Origin: Paraburkholderia fynbosensis
Lineage (GTDB): Bacteria > Pseudomonadota > Gammaproteobacteria > Burkholderiales > Burkholderiaceae
Length of the DNA: 64,000 nt
Direction: 5' to 3'
Assembly: GCF_902859935.1 (NCBI RefSeq)
Contig: NZ_CADIKI010000029.1
Span: forward strand, 1-64,000
The number at the start of each line of letters is the position of its first letter. The first letter of the stretch is position 1. Under the pieces are notes generated by a model that made no database searches, was not told where the DNA came from, and saw only the letters and a program-made list of their open reading frames with translations. This document shows, in pieces, positions 1 to 9,604 of this stretch. The translations under genes and the position numbers were made by a program.

Positions 1-579
1 GTTCGCGGTCAGACCCAGGTCGGACAGTGTTGCAGCTTGAGTCGCGAGCGGGATCGACGTGTAGATGCCGCCGTAGTTGTAATGCTCATTGACGCCGAAG
101 AACGGGATCGCTGGCGCGGCAGCGGGAGTTGCGGCTGCCGACGTGGTCGTAGTGGTGGCGGTAGTCGTGGACGCAGTGGCCGGAGCGCTGGCAGCAGGGC
201 GCGGATCGGCAGACACCACCCAACTGTTCTTTTGCCACACCCACCAGTTGTTGCCGGTGTTTTGCGCATACATTTTGCCGGCATACCAGAGCAGCAGCTT
301 GACGTTTGCCGTCGACCCAATTGTCTGGCCCGCCCGATAGACCACGCCCTTCTTCACCGACCAGACCGCACCCCATTCATCATTGATCGAGGTGGCGGGT
401 GGAATTGTGGTCCCGCTTACCGACGGCGGGTGCCTCGCGACATCGACTACAGCTACCGGATCGACAGCGTTGGCGGCGACGGCTGTTGGGTCGCTTTTGT
501 CATCACCTCCACCACCACACGCTGCAATAATGGGGAGTACTAAGTAGAGTGAACAATTACGTAAGGTTTGAAATTTCAT
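1..579 (-). CDS. Secreted lipoprotein, C-terminus cut off by window edge
   Basis: The gene reads leftward from an ATG at 579 and runs off the window, so only the first 193 codons are seen. It opens with a short basic stretch, a hydrophobic segment and the lipobox LPIIAAC followed by GGGGDD, so it should be an outer-membrane or secreted lipoprotein. About residues 60-120 form a Trp-rich module (WSVKKGVVYRAG, WYAGKMYAQNTGNNWWVW) of the kind seen in front of secreted carbohydrate-active enzymes of Burkholderiaceae. A Thr/Ala-rich linker follows, then the start of a second domain (FFGVNEHYNYGG) that could be a glycoside hydrolase barrel. The enzyme identity is a guess; the lipoprotein call is firm. 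Confidence 0.75.
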   Translation of the reverse strand, partial: MKFQTLRNCSLYLVLPIIAACGGGGDDKSDPTAVAANAVDPVAVVDVARHPPSVSGTTIPPATSINDEWGAVWSVKKGVVYRAGQTIGSTANVKLLLWYAGKMYAQNTGNNWWVWQKNSWVVSADPRPAASAPATASTTTATTTTTSAAATPAAAPAIPFFGVNEHYNYGGIYTSIPLATQAATLSDLGLTAN

Positions 580-1875
580 TTGAACTACAAGTGAGTTTTT
601 TTGAAAGTCCTGAACCAAGCAAGCGCTCGTCCGAAGTCCCTTGGAGGGACCTGACAGCGACTGAACACCGATGAAAGGTAGGCGGAACGACCTACGCGCC
701 CCGGTATAAGAGAGACAACTAAACTCGCAGGTCCTGCCTTGTTTAGAACGTTCGCTCCCTGCCCAGGCAATGAAGCCGCGATGTTACGCGGCTGAAACGT
801 TTTGAACGAGTATTCGGTCGTAACAATCTGTAACGCCGCAAAATAAATCGGTTGACTATACTTTTATATTATTAATACTAATAAGCGAAGTTATATGACC
901 CTTTGAGGCGTCTATATATTTGAAGGTGGTGGAAAATGCAGGCAAACTCCGCGCTCTCGACCGGAAAGGCGCACACGGCAGGATATTTTTCGAATATTCA
1001 CTCAAATTTGCCGGTGCGACTTCGTACGTGCCCTATTTCTGTGGGCGACGCGTTATAAGTGCCATATCTAAGTGGATATCCTGATTCATCTAAATATTAG
1101 AAGCGTCTTTTTTCTCGGGTTTCCCCTGATGCCCGTCAAATTGTTGTCGGTAATTTCTGCCGTTAGGCAGCGCGGCAAGTGGGGGCGAAATAATCGCGCC
1201 CTAAAACCCGTCAAACTGCGTTTGGCTGGCGCTACTGAAGATTGCTATGTCGGACAACTCCCGGAAAAGATATCGATTTGCAAGGGAATTTGGGGCTAGT
1301 AGTGGTCACTAATACGGGTCCTGATTTCTTTCATACTCGTCCACACTCGATGATTAATCGGCGCCACCCGGCCAGCGTCATGCCAAGGCGCGCATGCACG
1401 GGGCAATAAGGACTGGTCGTCGGTGCATGGAGGTTTCCGCGCAACTTTTACGACGACCGCACGCCGGCGGAGCCACCCGACAGAACGCCATTTAACTGCA
1501 CGATCTGCCTAGGACGTCGCAACCGAACTCCTCGCTGGTCGATCTCGGCTTGCGTGGCGTCGACGTCGAGGCATCGTCAGTACAGCTTGCTAATCGTGGC
1601 AAACACAAGGCACTGAGCAGCACCCAGCGACACTGGACTCAAGCGACGGCAGCGGTTCGATCCGATCATCGGCCCTGCACTGTGTACTTGTCAGTGAGGA
1701 TCGGTGCCGGGGACTTGTTGAACTTCTTCGCGAGCTCGATCATTTCATCGGCAAACAAGGCATTTGAATGACAAAAAGTCATTAAAAAAATGACATACAT
1801 GCTCTCGCGAAATATTACCGAAACATCGAGAATGCGTTCCAAAGCGGCATTCGCCGTCATCGAGGAGCGAAGATC
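580..1875. other. Long intergenic region, AT-rich in part
   Basis: About 1.3 kb with no convincing gene. Bases 830-1080 are clearly more AT-rich than the surroundings and lie upstream of the leftward lipoprotein, so its promoter is probably here. Open frames at 1072-1299 (+) and 1550-1771 (+) have no ribosome site and no family resemblance. A leftward frame ending at 1666 contains a signal-peptide-like stretch but nothing recognisable. Confidence 0.5.
1767..1794. promoter_or_regulatory. Inverted repeat with third half-site, possible operator
   Basis: The sequence AATGAC-5 nt-GTCATT (1767-1783) is a perfect 6-bp inverted repeat, and a further AATGAC half-site follows at 1789-1794. It lies about 80 bp upstream of the oxidoreductase start at 1876. 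The spacing suits a dimeric repressor, and NmrA-type genes are often controlled by a linked HxlR or TetR protein, but no such gene is adjacent. The role is inferred from symmetry and position only. Confidence 0.35.
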
Positions 1876-2745
1876 ATGTTTGCAATTACCGGTGTGACAG
1901 GGCAGGTGGGCGGCGCGGCGGCGCGCGCGCTGCTGGATGCGGGGCATGCCGTGCGCGCGGTGTTGCGCGACGCGAGCAAGGCGGCGCAGTGGACGCAGCG
2001 GGGTGCGGAGGTCGCCATCGCGTCGTTCGAAGACGCCGAGGCGCTCACTGCCGCGTTCCGCGGCGCGGCGGGCGTTTTCGTGATGATCGCGCCGAATTTC
2101 GCGCCGCAGCCCGGCTATCCGAATGCGTACGCGGCGGCCGCGGTGTTGAAGGAGGCGTTGACGAAGGCGAAGCCCGAGCGGGTAGCGGCGCTATCGTCGG
2201 TCGGCGGGCAGCGCGAGTCCGGCCTCGGGCTTATCACGCAGGTGCACATACTAGAACGGGCGCTGGTCGATCTGCCGATTCCGACCGCGTTCATGCGGCC
2301 CGCGTGGTTCATGGAGAACTCGCTGTGGGATATTGGGCCGGCTCGCGAAACCGGGGTAATGCCGAGCTTTCTGCAACCGCTCGACCGTGCATATCCGATG
2401 GTTGCCACGGCGGATATCGGCCGTGTGATCGCGGACACGCTCGCGCAGTCGTGGCAAGGGCGGCGCGTGATCGAGATCGAAGGTCCGCAGCGTTATACGC
2501 AGCACGAGATTGCCGCACTGCTCGGCGGCGTGCTGGGGCGCCGGGTCGAGGCCCGGGCGGTGCCGCGCGACGAGTGGGACGCGCGATTCCAGGCGCAGGG
2601 CACGGCATGGCCCGCGCCGCGTATCGAAATGATCGACGGCTTCAACTCGGGGTGGATCGACTTCGAGGACGGGGCGAACGAGCGGGTGATCGGCACGACG
2701 GCTTTTCAGCGGGTGTTGGCGGAGTTGGCGGAACGAGCGGGATAA
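1876..2745 (+). CDS. NmrA-type NAD(P)-binding oxidoreductase
   Basis: This 289-residue protein has a Rossmann fold: the N-terminus carries the nucleotide loop GVTGQVGGAAA, as in the atypical short-chain dehydrogenases of the NmrA/QOR2 group. These proteins bind NAD(P) and act as quinone or azo reductases or as redox sensors. The usual YxxxK catalytic pair of classical dehydrogenases is not evident, as expected for NmrA members. A strong ribosome site (GAGGAG, 1862-1867) precedes the ATG at 1876. An AraC-family gene follows 158 bp downstream on the same strand and may regulate it. The family call is firm; the substrate is unknown. Confidence 0.85.
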   Translation: MFAITGVTGQVGGAAARALLDAGHAVRAVLRDASKAAQWTQRGAEVAIASFEDAEALTAAFRGAAGVFVMIAPNFAPQPGYPNAYAAAAVLKEALTKAKPERVAALSSVGGQRESGLGLITQVHILERALVDLPIPTAFMRPAWFMENSLWDIGPARETGVMPSFLQPLDRAYPMVATADIGRVIADTLAQSWQGRRVIEIEGPQRYTQHEIAALLGGVLGRRVEARAVPRDEWDARFQAQGTAWPAPRIEMIDGFNSGWIDFEDGANERVIGTTAFQRVLAELAERAG

Positions 2746-2903
2746 CCGGTGGGGCGGTCATCTCTCCTCCAGATTCGACCGTCACACCGAGCGTGGACCG
2801 TCGGAGCCGTGATTGCCTTCTCACGTCCCCACCAAAGTCCTCCGCGCGAGCCGTGCTAATCTTGCTGCCTTCGTGGAAGCAACGCGGCAACCCGGACCCC
2901 CAG

Positions 2904-3653
2904 ATGGAAGCCTTCGATCCGAACGGCGTCGACCAGACGGTCTTCGTGGTCGGCGAACGCCATGACACGCTTGACGAGCCGTGGCGAGCCTATCGTCACG
3001 CACGGCTGATTCACGTAAGCGACGGCGTGCTGACCGTGCGTACCGAGGCTGGCCGCTGGGTCGTGCCGCCCGGGCACGCGGTCTGGATCGTGCCGAACGT
3101 GCTGCACTGCCTGCACGCGACGCGTCCCGTGCAACTCTATTCGCTCTATGCCACCCCGGACGCGGCGCCCTTGCCCGTGCAAAGCGGCGCGCTCGTGCCG
3201 GACGCGCTCGTGCAGGCATTGCTGAGCGCCGCGGCCGGTCTGCCGCACGACCAACCGTTCGACGAACCCGCCAGCCGTCTCATGCAGGTGCTGCTCGATC
3301 GCCTGCCGGGCTTGCCCGCCGCGCCGCTGGGCCTGAACTGGCCGGGCGACCCGCGCATCGAACGGATTGCCACTGCGCTCAGCGCCGACCCGGCGCAACC
3401 CGCGGTGCTCGAAGAGCTCGCGGCGGCCGCTGGTGTCACGGCGCGCACGGCGGCGCGTCTGTTCGTCAAGGAAACTGGGCACACTTTCGGTCAATGGCGC
3501 CAGCAATTGCGCTTGCTGGTCGCGCTCGAACATCTGGGCGGCGGCGCGAGCGTCACGCAGGTGGCGCTCGACGTGGGCTACAACGACGTGTCGTCGTTTA
3601 TCGCGGTGTTCCGCGAGGCGTTCGGCGACACACCCGCGCGCTATTTCCGCTGA
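2904..3653 (+). CDS. AraC-family transcriptional regulator with cupin sensor
   Basis: A 249-residue regulator. The first ~90 residues form an AraC-type cupin ligand-binding domain (VVPPGHAVWIVPNVLHCL is the typical barrel strand). The C-terminal ~100 residues hold two helix-turn-helix motifs, ending in the family signature VALDVGYNDVSSFIAVFREAFG followed by TPARYF. The frame is open far upstream inside the preceding gene, but the ATG at 2904 is the first that gives a family-like N-terminus. It lies just after the NmrA-type gene and may control it. The effector is unknown. Confidence 0.85.
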   Translation: MEAFDPNGVDQTVFVVGERHDTLDEPWRAYRHARLIHVSDGVLTVRTEAGRWVVPPGHAVWIVPNVLHCLHATRPVQLYSLYATPDAAPLPVQSGALVPDALVQALLSAAAGLPHDQPFDEPASRLMQVLLDRLPGLPAAPLGLNWPGDPRIERIATALSADPAQPAVLEELAAAAGVTARTAARLFVKETGHTFGQWRQQLRLLVALEHLGGGASVTQVALDVGYNDVSSFIAVFREAFGDTPARYFR

Positions 3654-3762
3654 CGCGCTACCGGCGCCACGCGAGCGCCGGCTGCGTCACCGTATGCGAG
3701 AGGCCTGGAGCAAGCGAACCCTCGCGCCCGCGCGCACGGAATACAACAGCCCATCAACTCGC

Positions 3763-5340
3763 TCAATGCGCGCCCGCCGCGCCCGGACCGCCGCCGCCCT
3801 TGGCCGGCCGCGTAATCCAGATCAATGGAATGATCAGGATGAAGATGATCGCCGACACGAAGAAAATGTCGTTCAGGCCCATCATTGCGGCCTGCGTGTT
3901 CACGGTGAAATCGAATAGCGCGTGCGCCGATTGCGTATTCAGCTGCAGCAGCGACTGGGTCGTGTCGATCTGCTGGTTGAACGCGGGGTTGTTGATGCTG
4001 GCCTGTTCGGTGAGCCGCGCATGATGGAGCACGGTGCGGTTATTCCACGCCGAACCCGCGATCGACGTGCCCACCGCGCCGCAAAACACCCGCGCGAAAT
4101 TCGACAGGCCCGCGGCTGCCGGAATCTTGCTCGGCGGCTGGCCGGACAGAATGATCGAGGTCAGCGGCACGAAGAATAGCGCCATCGGAATGCCTTGCAG
4201 CAGTGTGGGCAGCACCAGATGCCAGGTGTCGATTTCGATCACGTACTTCGAGCGCATGTAGAACACGATCGCAAAGCCGACGAACGCCAGCGTCGAGATC
4301 ACCCTCGCGTCCGAGCGCGGCAGCACGCGGCCCATCACCGGCGCGAGTATCACCGCGAAGATACCGAGCGGCGCAGTCACGAGGCCGGCATCCACGGAGC
4401 GGTAGTTCAGATACTCCTGCATCCATTGCGGCAGCAGCACGAGGTTGCCGAAGAACACGCCGTACGCGACCGAAATCGCAATCGTGCCGCCGAGGAAGTT
4501 GCGCTGCTGGAAAAGCCGTAGATCGACGATCGGATTCTCTTCGGTCAGCTCCCACACGAGGAAGAACGCGAAGCTGATCAGCGCGGTGATGCCGAGAATC
4601 ACGATCACCGGCGACGAGAACCAGTCGAGGTCCTTGCCCTTGTCGAGCATGATCTGCAGCGACGCGACCCACGTGATCAGCAGGCCGAGCCCGACCACGT
4701 CGATCGGCGGCTTGCGGGTCGGCGACTCGCGGGTGCGATAGATCATCCACGTGACGCCCGCCGCGAACAGGCCGACCGGAATGTTGATGTAGAAGATCCA
4801 CGACCAGCTGTAACTATCCGTGATCCAGCCGCCGAGCGCGGGGCCCGCAATCGGGCCGACGGTCGCGGTCATCGCCCACAGCGCGAGCGCGGTCGAGGAT
4901 TTCTCCTTCGGATACGAGCCGAGCAGAATCGCCTGCGACAGCGGAATCAGCGGGCCGGCCACCGCGCCCTGGAAGACCCGCGCGAGCAGCAGGACCGGCA
5001 GCGTCGGCGCAATGCCGCACAGCCACGAGGCCAGCACGAACATCAGGATCGCGCCGACGAACAGCTTCACCTGACCGATGCGCTGCGTGAGCCAGCCGGT
5101 CAGCGGAATCGACACCGCATTGGCCGCGGCGAACACGGTGATGACCCACGTGCCTTCATCGACCGAGACGCCGAGGTTGCCCGAAATGGTCGGAATCGCG
5201 ACGTTCGCGATCGACGTGTCGAGCACGTTCATGAACGTCGCGAGCGCGACGGCGACAGTGGCGAGAACCAGTTTGCCGCCTTCGAGCGGCGGTGGCGGGG
5301 CAGGCGGCGCGGAAGCGGGCGCGGCGGTGGGCTGGCTCAA
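3763..5340 (-). CDS. emrB: EmrB/QacA-type drug:H+ antiporter (DHA2 family)
   Basis: A 525-residue inner-membrane transporter with about 14 predicted membrane segments. It shows the DHA2 hallmarks: FMNVLDTSIANVAIPTI in helix 1 and the motif-C-type stretch GPIAGPALGGWI in helix 5. EmrB proteins normally work with a periplasmic adaptor (EmrA) and an outer-membrane channel to export hydrophobic drugs, yet no adaptor gene is adjacent, so partners must be encoded elsewhere. It converges with the AraC-family gene on its right-hand coding end and is divergent from the esterase at 5672. The Pro/Ala-rich N-terminal tail (residues 1-20) is cytoplasmic. Confidence 0.88.
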   Translation of the reverse strand: MSQPTAAPASAPPAPPPPLEGGKLVLATVAVALATFMNVLDTSIANVAIPTISGNLGVSVDEGTWVITVFAAANAVSIPLTGWLTQRIGQVKLFVGAILMFVLASWLCGIAPTLPVLLLARVFQGAVAGPLIPLSQAILLGSYPKEKSSTALALWAMTATVGPIAGPALGGWITDSYSWSWIFYINIPVGLFAAGVTWMIYRTRESPTRKPPIDVVGLGLLITWVASLQIMLDKGKDLDWFSSPVIVILGITALISFAFFLVWELTEENPIVDLRLFQQRNFLGGTIAISVAYGVFFGNLVLLPQWMQEYLNYRSVDAGLVTAPLGIFAVILAPVMGRVLPRSDARVISTLAFVGFAIVFYMRSKYVIEIDTWHLVLPTLLQGIPMALFFVPLTSIILSGQPPSKIPAAAGLSNFARVFCGAVGTSIAGSAWNNRTVLHHARLTEQASINNPAFNQQIDTTQSLLQLNTQSAHALFDFTVNTQAAMMGLNDIFFVSAIIFILIIPLIWITRPAKGGGGPGAAGAH

Positions 5341-5671
5341 TGGGCTCTCCGGAACGGGTGCTGCGGACGGTGTGGACGGATGGGCTATTCCCCGCGAGCG
5401 GGAGACGCCCGTCGGCGGGTCCGTCGAATGATCGCAAAAGCATACCTGTATTCGGATTTTGACGTCGTCGCGGATGCGCGCCGGGCGGCGCGGACAAGGC
5501 GCTCAGCGTATGCTCGCGGTTGGGGCTGCCGATGGCCTGCGTGACATCGTCGTGGTCAACGCAGGCCATTGCGGCGTATCAAGCCGGCAAGGCATGCGTC
5601 GGGCAGGCGCTCGCCGCGTGGACGCGCACCGCACACGAACCACGAATCGACCAACAGAAAAGGAAACGCAT
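5341..5671. other. Divergent intergenic region
   Basis: 330 bp between the efflux pump (leftward) and the esterase (rightward). It should hold both promoters. I see no strong inverted repeat and no credible small gene. Confidence 0.4.
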
Positions 5672-6331
5672 ATGGCCTGGGAACAATTCGAACACGGCTG
5701 GCGGCGCGCGCCGGTGAGCGCGCCTGCCAAAGGCCTTGTCGTGCTGATGCACGGCGTCGGCAGCAATGCGCGCGATCTGATGCCTCTCGCGGACATCTGG
5801 AGCGAGACGCTGCCAGAGGTCGCGTTCACCTCGCTCGACGGCACCGACGCGTTCGACGGCGGCTTCGGCGGCCGTCAATGGTTCAGCCTGCGCGACGTCA
5901 ACGAAGCGAATCGGGAGGCGCGCGTGAGCGCCGCCTATCCGGCGCTGCGCGGCGTGCTCGAAGCAGAACTCGCACATTGGCAGGTGGCTTTCGGCCGCCT
6001 TGCGCTCGTTGGCTTTTCGCAAGGTTCGATCATGGCGCTGTATCACGTGGCGGCCAGCGCCGAAGGCGCAGCCGGCGTCGTCGCCTATTCGGGGCGGCTT
6101 GCGTCGGCCATCGTCGCGAACAACGGCACGCCGCTCACGCTGATCCACGGCGAGAACGACGAAGTGATCCCGGTGCGCGAACTGGAATACGCCGCCGACG
6201 CATTCAGCAACGCCGGCTACACCGTTGACGCGTACGTGCTGCCCGGCATCGGCCACACGATCGACGCCGACGGCGTCGCGCTCGGCCGCGAGGCGCTGGA
6301 GCGCTCATTGGGGGCACTGTCGCGCGGTTGA
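5672..6331 (+). CDS. YpfH-type serine esterase (phospholipase/carboxylesterase family)
   Basis: A 219-residue cytoplasmic alpha/beta hydrolase. The oxyanion region LMHGVGSN follows the second strand, the nucleophile elbow is GFSQGS, and the remaining triad is supplied by the Asp in HGENDEVIPV and the His in LPGIGHTID. Size and motif order match the phospholipase/carboxylesterase family that includes E. coli YpfH. The frame is open upstream to 5459, but a ribosome site (AAAGGAAAC, 5659-5667) points to the ATG at 5672. No operon partners; substrate unknown. Confidence 0.85.
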   Translation: MAWEQFEHGWRRAPVSAPAKGLVVLMHGVGSNARDLMPLADIWSETLPEVAFTSLDGTDAFDGGFGGRQWFSLRDVNEANREARVSAAYPALRGVLEAELAHWQVAFGRLALVGFSQGSIMALYHVAASAEGAAGVVAYSGRLASAIVANNGTPLTLIHGENDEVIPVRELEYAADAFSNAGYTVDAYVLPGIGHTIDADGVALGREALERSLGALSRG

Positions 6332-6520
6332 CACGGCCCTGATGAAAAGTGGCTCTAAAGATATTGATCTGCTTGCCGTTAAACGGTCATTAGCTTGAAA
6401 ATCACCCCCGCCGCGCGGATCGCCCAATGCCGGACGGGGCGTGCCGAGCGGCTCGGGGGACCGGGGGCGCATTTTCAAACTGCCCAGCATGGGTAGACAA
6501 CGACTTATCAGAGCCTTCTT

Positions 6521-7573
6521 ATGGCCAGACCGACGCCGCATCACCCGCTCTTCGAGCGACTGTTCCGCCCTTCCGTGGCGGTGGACCTCGGCACGGCCAA
6601 TACCCTTATCTACACCGACGACGGCGGCATCGTGCTGAACCAGCCGTCCGTCGTGTGTTTCCAGAAAGAGCCTGCGGCCGGATCCAAGCGCGTCGCCGCG
6701 GTGGGCACGGAAGCCCGCCAGTTGCTCGGCCGCACGCCGCGCAATCTCGAAACGGTGCGGCCGATGCGCCACGGCGTGATCGCCAATTTCTCCGCCGCCG
6801 AGCACATGATTCGCCAGTTCGTCGACATGGCGCGACCACGGCCGCTGTTCAGCCGCCGCGCCGCGTTCACGCTGTGCGTACCGGCGGGCGCGACCCAGGT
6901 CGAGCGGCGCGCGATCAAGGAAGCGGCGGTTGCGGCCGGCGCCTGGAAGGTCAGCCTGATCGGCGAGTCGCTGGCGTCGGCGCTCGGCGCGGGCATGCCG
7001 GTGGGGGACGCGACCGGATCGATGGTGGTCGATATCGGCGGCGGCACCACCGAAGTGGGCGTGATCGCGCTCGGCGGCACCGCGTATAGCGGCTCGGTGC
7101 GCGTGGGCGGCGACAACTTCGACGCGGCGATCGTGAGCTATGTGCGCAATCTGTACGGCGTGCTGCTTGGCGAGCAAACCGCCGAGCACGTGAAGAAGAA
7201 CATCGGTTCGGCGGTGCGTGAGGTGCCGTTCGAGCAGATGAACGCGACCGGCCGCAGCGTCGACGACGGCTTGCCGCGCACGGTGCAGTTGAGCAATCAC
7301 GATATCGCCGAGGCGATCGAAGGGCCGTTGCGTCAGGTGATCGGTGCGGTCAAGCGCGGGCTCGAAAGCGCGCCCGCCGAACTGGTGACGGACATCGCGC
7401 ACAACGGCGTCGTGTTGACCGGCGGCGGCGCGCTGCTCGCCAACTTGGGGCGCCGCCTGACCCGTGAACTCGGGCTCGAAGTGCGGGTGGCCGATGAACC
7501 GCTGACCTGTGCGGTGCGAGGGGCTGGTGCGGCTGCCGCGTCCGGTTTGCTCGACGAAGCCGGCTACGAATGA
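6521..7573 (+). CDS. MreB-like actin-family protein
   Basis: A 350-residue actin-fold ATPase close in length to MreB. Phosphate-1 loop VAVDLGTANTLIY, phosphate-2 loop MVVDIGGGTTEVGV and adenosine loop GVVLTGGGALLANL are all present, so ATP binding should be intact. MreB polymers guide lateral cell-wall growth in rods. The usual partners mreC, mreD and mrdA are not next to it, so this looks like a solitary paralogue rather than the housekeeping gene. The N-terminal RPTPHHPLFERLFRP takes the place of the short amphipathic helix expected to touch the membrane. The family is firm, the specific role is not. Confidence 0.88.
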   Translation: MARPTPHHPLFERLFRPSVAVDLGTANTLIYTDDGGIVLNQPSVVCFQKEPAAGSKRVAAVGTEARQLLGRTPRNLETVRPMRHGVIANFSAAEHMIRQFVDMARPRPLFSRRAAFTLCVPAGATQVERRAIKEAAVAAGAWKVSLIGESLASALGAGMPVGDATGSMVVDIGGGTTEVGVIALGGTAYSGSVRVGGDNFDAAIVSYVRNLYGVLLGEQTAEHVKKNIGSAVREVPFEQMNATGRSVDDGLPRTVQLSNHDIAEAIEGPLRQVIGAVKRGLESAPAELVTDIAHNGVVLTGGGALLANLGRRLTRELGLEVRVADEPLTCAVRGAGAAAASGLLDEAGYE

Positions 7574-7826
7574 GGGCGGGTCGCGGGAAGAGGCAGGGGC
7601 TTGCCGGTGGGGTGTTTTAACGCGCCCCCGCTGACGGTTCGGGCGTACGAGTCCTGCTTGTCCGTCGAGCCAATGCCGCATCGCGAGCGAGCGACCGCAT
7701 GCTGCGGGCAGCTATGTGACAATACGCGTCCGCGTCCCAGTTTCAGGGTGTTGAGGCTTTTTCCCCATTCCATTTCTCGCCGGCGCCGCTGAATTGGCGT
7801 GCTGCCGCGCTGTCTGTGAATCATCC

Positions 7827-8681
7827 GTGAATCAATCTGTTTCCGCTTCGTCGTCTTCGCCATCTTTCATCGAACTGCAAAGCGGTCTGCGCATGCCCTA
7901 CGTGGAAGCGGGCGAGGGCGAACTGCTGCTGTTCGTGCACGGCTCGCTGTGCGATTACCGCTACTGGCAACCGCAACTCGCCGGTCTTTCGAAGCAGTAT
8001 CGCTGTGTTGCGGTGAGTCTCACGCATTACTGGCCGATGACCGATAGCGAGCCTGGTCTGCCGTTCAGCTGGAGCAGGCATGCGGACGAAGTCGCCGAAT
8101 TCATCGACCGTTTCGGTGCGGGACCGGCGCACGTGGTGGGGCATTCACGCGGCGGCTGTGTGGCGTTTCATTGCGCGCGGCGTCATCCCGAACGCGTACG
8201 CACGTTGACGCTCGCCGATCCGGGCGGTCCGCTGCAGATCGCCGGGCGTCTGCCTGCGCGTTTGCCGGAGACCGTCAACGCGTTGCGTGCGAAAGCGGCG
8301 CAACTGATCGAAGGCGGGGAAGTGGAAGCGGGCTTGCAGCTGTTCGTCGACTCGGTGAGCCGGCCCGGTTTCTGGGCGATGAGCACGCCCGGCTTTCGCA
8401 GGATGGCCACCGATAACGCGCACACGCTCGCGCGGCAATTCCAGGATCCGTTGCCGGCCTACGTGCCCGAAGATGCGGCCGAAGTGCGCTGCCCGGTGTT
8501 GCTGATCGACGGCGAGAAGAGCCCCGAGATGTTCCGGCGTACCGCCGCCGCGTTGCAATCGTGGCTGCCCGATGCGCGCCGCGAGACGGTGCGTGGCGCC
8601 TCGCATGGAATGAACCTCGCGCATCCCGGCGCGTTCAATCGCTACGTCGACGAGTTCATTCGCGCGATGGGCGTGCAGTGA
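7827..8681 (+). CDS. Alpha/beta hydrolase
   Basis: A 284-residue alpha/beta hydrolase fold protein. It has the oxyanion motif LLFVHGSLCDYRYW, the nucleophile elbow GHSRGG, an acid in LLIDGEKSPEMF and a His in VRGASHGMNLAHP. It resembles the broad family of epoxide hydrolases, haloperoxidases and esterases; the substrate cannot be told. The open frame extends upstream to a TTG at 7794, but the GTG at 7827 gives a typical N-terminus; neither has a clear ribosome site. The gene stands alone between the MreB paralogue and a leftward small gene. Confidence 0.8.
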   Translation: MNQSVSASSSSPSFIELQSGLRMPYVEAGEGELLLFVHGSLCDYRYWQPQLAGLSKQYRCVAVSLTHYWPMTDSEPGLPFSWSRHADEVAEFIDRFGAGPAHVVGHSRGGCVAFHCARRHPERVRTLTLADPGGPLQIAGRLPARLPETVNALRAKAAQLIEGGEVEAGLQLFVDSVSRPGFWAMSTPGFRRMATDNAHTLARQFQDPLPAYVPEDAAEVRCPVLLIDGEKSPEMFRRTAAALQSWLPDARRETVRGASHGMNLAHPGAFNRYVDEFIRAMGVQ

Positions 8682-8783
8682 GCGATATGGGCGCGTAGTG
8701 CGGCCATTTCGCCACCGTGCCGGGCTGCTTGCGGCGCTTCACGCGCGGCAGCCCGGCCCGGCTTTCCAATCAGACAATCATCC

Positions 8784-9185
8784 TCAAACCTTGCGATGCG
8801 CGTCTTTATCGAGCGCGCGTTCCGCCGCTTCGCCGACGAGGCCGTGGTAATAGAGATGCACGCCGATCGCGAGCGAATCGTTGCGAATTTCGTGGAAGGC
8901 TTTCCACGCTTTCACAGGGTCTTTGAACAGCAGATAGTGCGCTTCCTCAGCGATCAGGTCCGCCACTTCATGCAGGCCGTGGCCGTGCAATACATTCACG
9001 AGCGTATCGAGACTGCGATGCGTGCGTGCGTCGGTACGCGGATAAAGCATGTGCAGCACTGCCACGTCCTGCGCTTTCAGCGCCGCTGATAACGCAACGA
9101 CGATGTCCTGATGATTCAGCGCGGTGACGCTGTTCTCTTCCGTGTGAACATGATCCGGAAATAGCGTTTCGAGAGAGGCGTTCAT
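8784..9185 (-). CDS. Conserved small protein of unknown function
   Basis: A 133-residue, largely helical, soluble protein with no signal peptide or membrane segment. It is rich in His and acidic residues (NVLHGHGLHEVADLIAEEAH). I do not recognise a family. The frame is open further upstream, but a ribosome site (AGGAAGG, 9191-9197 on this strand) decides the ATG at 9185. A Rho-independent-terminator-like hairpin lies just upstream of that site (9214-9240), suggesting control by premature termination or a separate small transcript. It faces away from the citrate synthase gene. Confidence 0.7.
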   Translation of the reverse strand: MNASLETLFPDHVHTEENSVTALNHQDIVVALSAALKAQDVAVLHMLYPRTDARTHRSLDTLVNVLHGHGLHEVADLIAEEAHYLLFKDPVKAWKAFHEIRNDSLAIGVHLYYHGLVGEAAERALDKDAHRKV

Positions 9186-9213
9186 CGGGTCCTTCCTGTT
9201 CTTCTGGCTGATT

Positions 9214-9240
9214 AAAAAAGCCCGCCGTGACGTGGCGGGC
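9214..9240 (-). terminator. Terminator-like hairpin in leader of 8784-9185 gene
   Basis: On the minus strand the 7-bp arms GCCCGCC/GGCGGGC (9234-9240 with 9220-9226) enclose a 7-nt loop and are followed by six U (9214-9219). The hairpin ends about 16 nt before the ribosome site of the downstream gene. It is therefore either an attenuator in that gene's own leader or the end of a short RNA made from about 9240-9360. Confidence 0.6.
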
Positions 9241-9604
9241 CAAAGACAGCGATGTGTTAGCAGGGGAAGCAAAACACGAATCCAGTATCGCAGATGCGCT
9301 GCCCCCTGCGCAGTCCGACTGGAGCAAAACATTGTTGCGCCGAGCGCGCTAACTTTCATTTGGCTGGCAGTGTCGTGCAGCGCGTGGAGAATCTTTCACG
9401 CCGTGTATGCGCGTGGTTCACATCGGCTTCACCGGCAACGAATGTTGCGTGAGCCGAGATGGATTGTTGCCGTCAATCGTCGCAATCGACGCCCCCCTGG
9501 CCCGTAGAATGCGAGGCGGAGCCTGAGCATGCCAACGCGTCCGGAAGAAACGAAGGTCGGGCATGCCGGCACGTGTGCGATGTAAAAGTATAAGGAACGT
9601 GTAG

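Noticed and set aside
1072..1299. 75-codon frame in the long intergenic region
   Set aside because: No ribosome site, no family resemblance, and in AT-rich non-coding DNA.
1666..1857. Leftward small frame with a signal-peptide-like stretch
   Set aside because: It overlaps the promoter and start region of the NmrA-type gene and has no ribosome site or recognisable mature part; at most a fragment.
1989..2903. Upstream extension of the AraC regulator frame through the NmrA-type gene
   Set aside because: The translation is an Arg/Gly-rich shadow; the family N-terminus begins at 2904.
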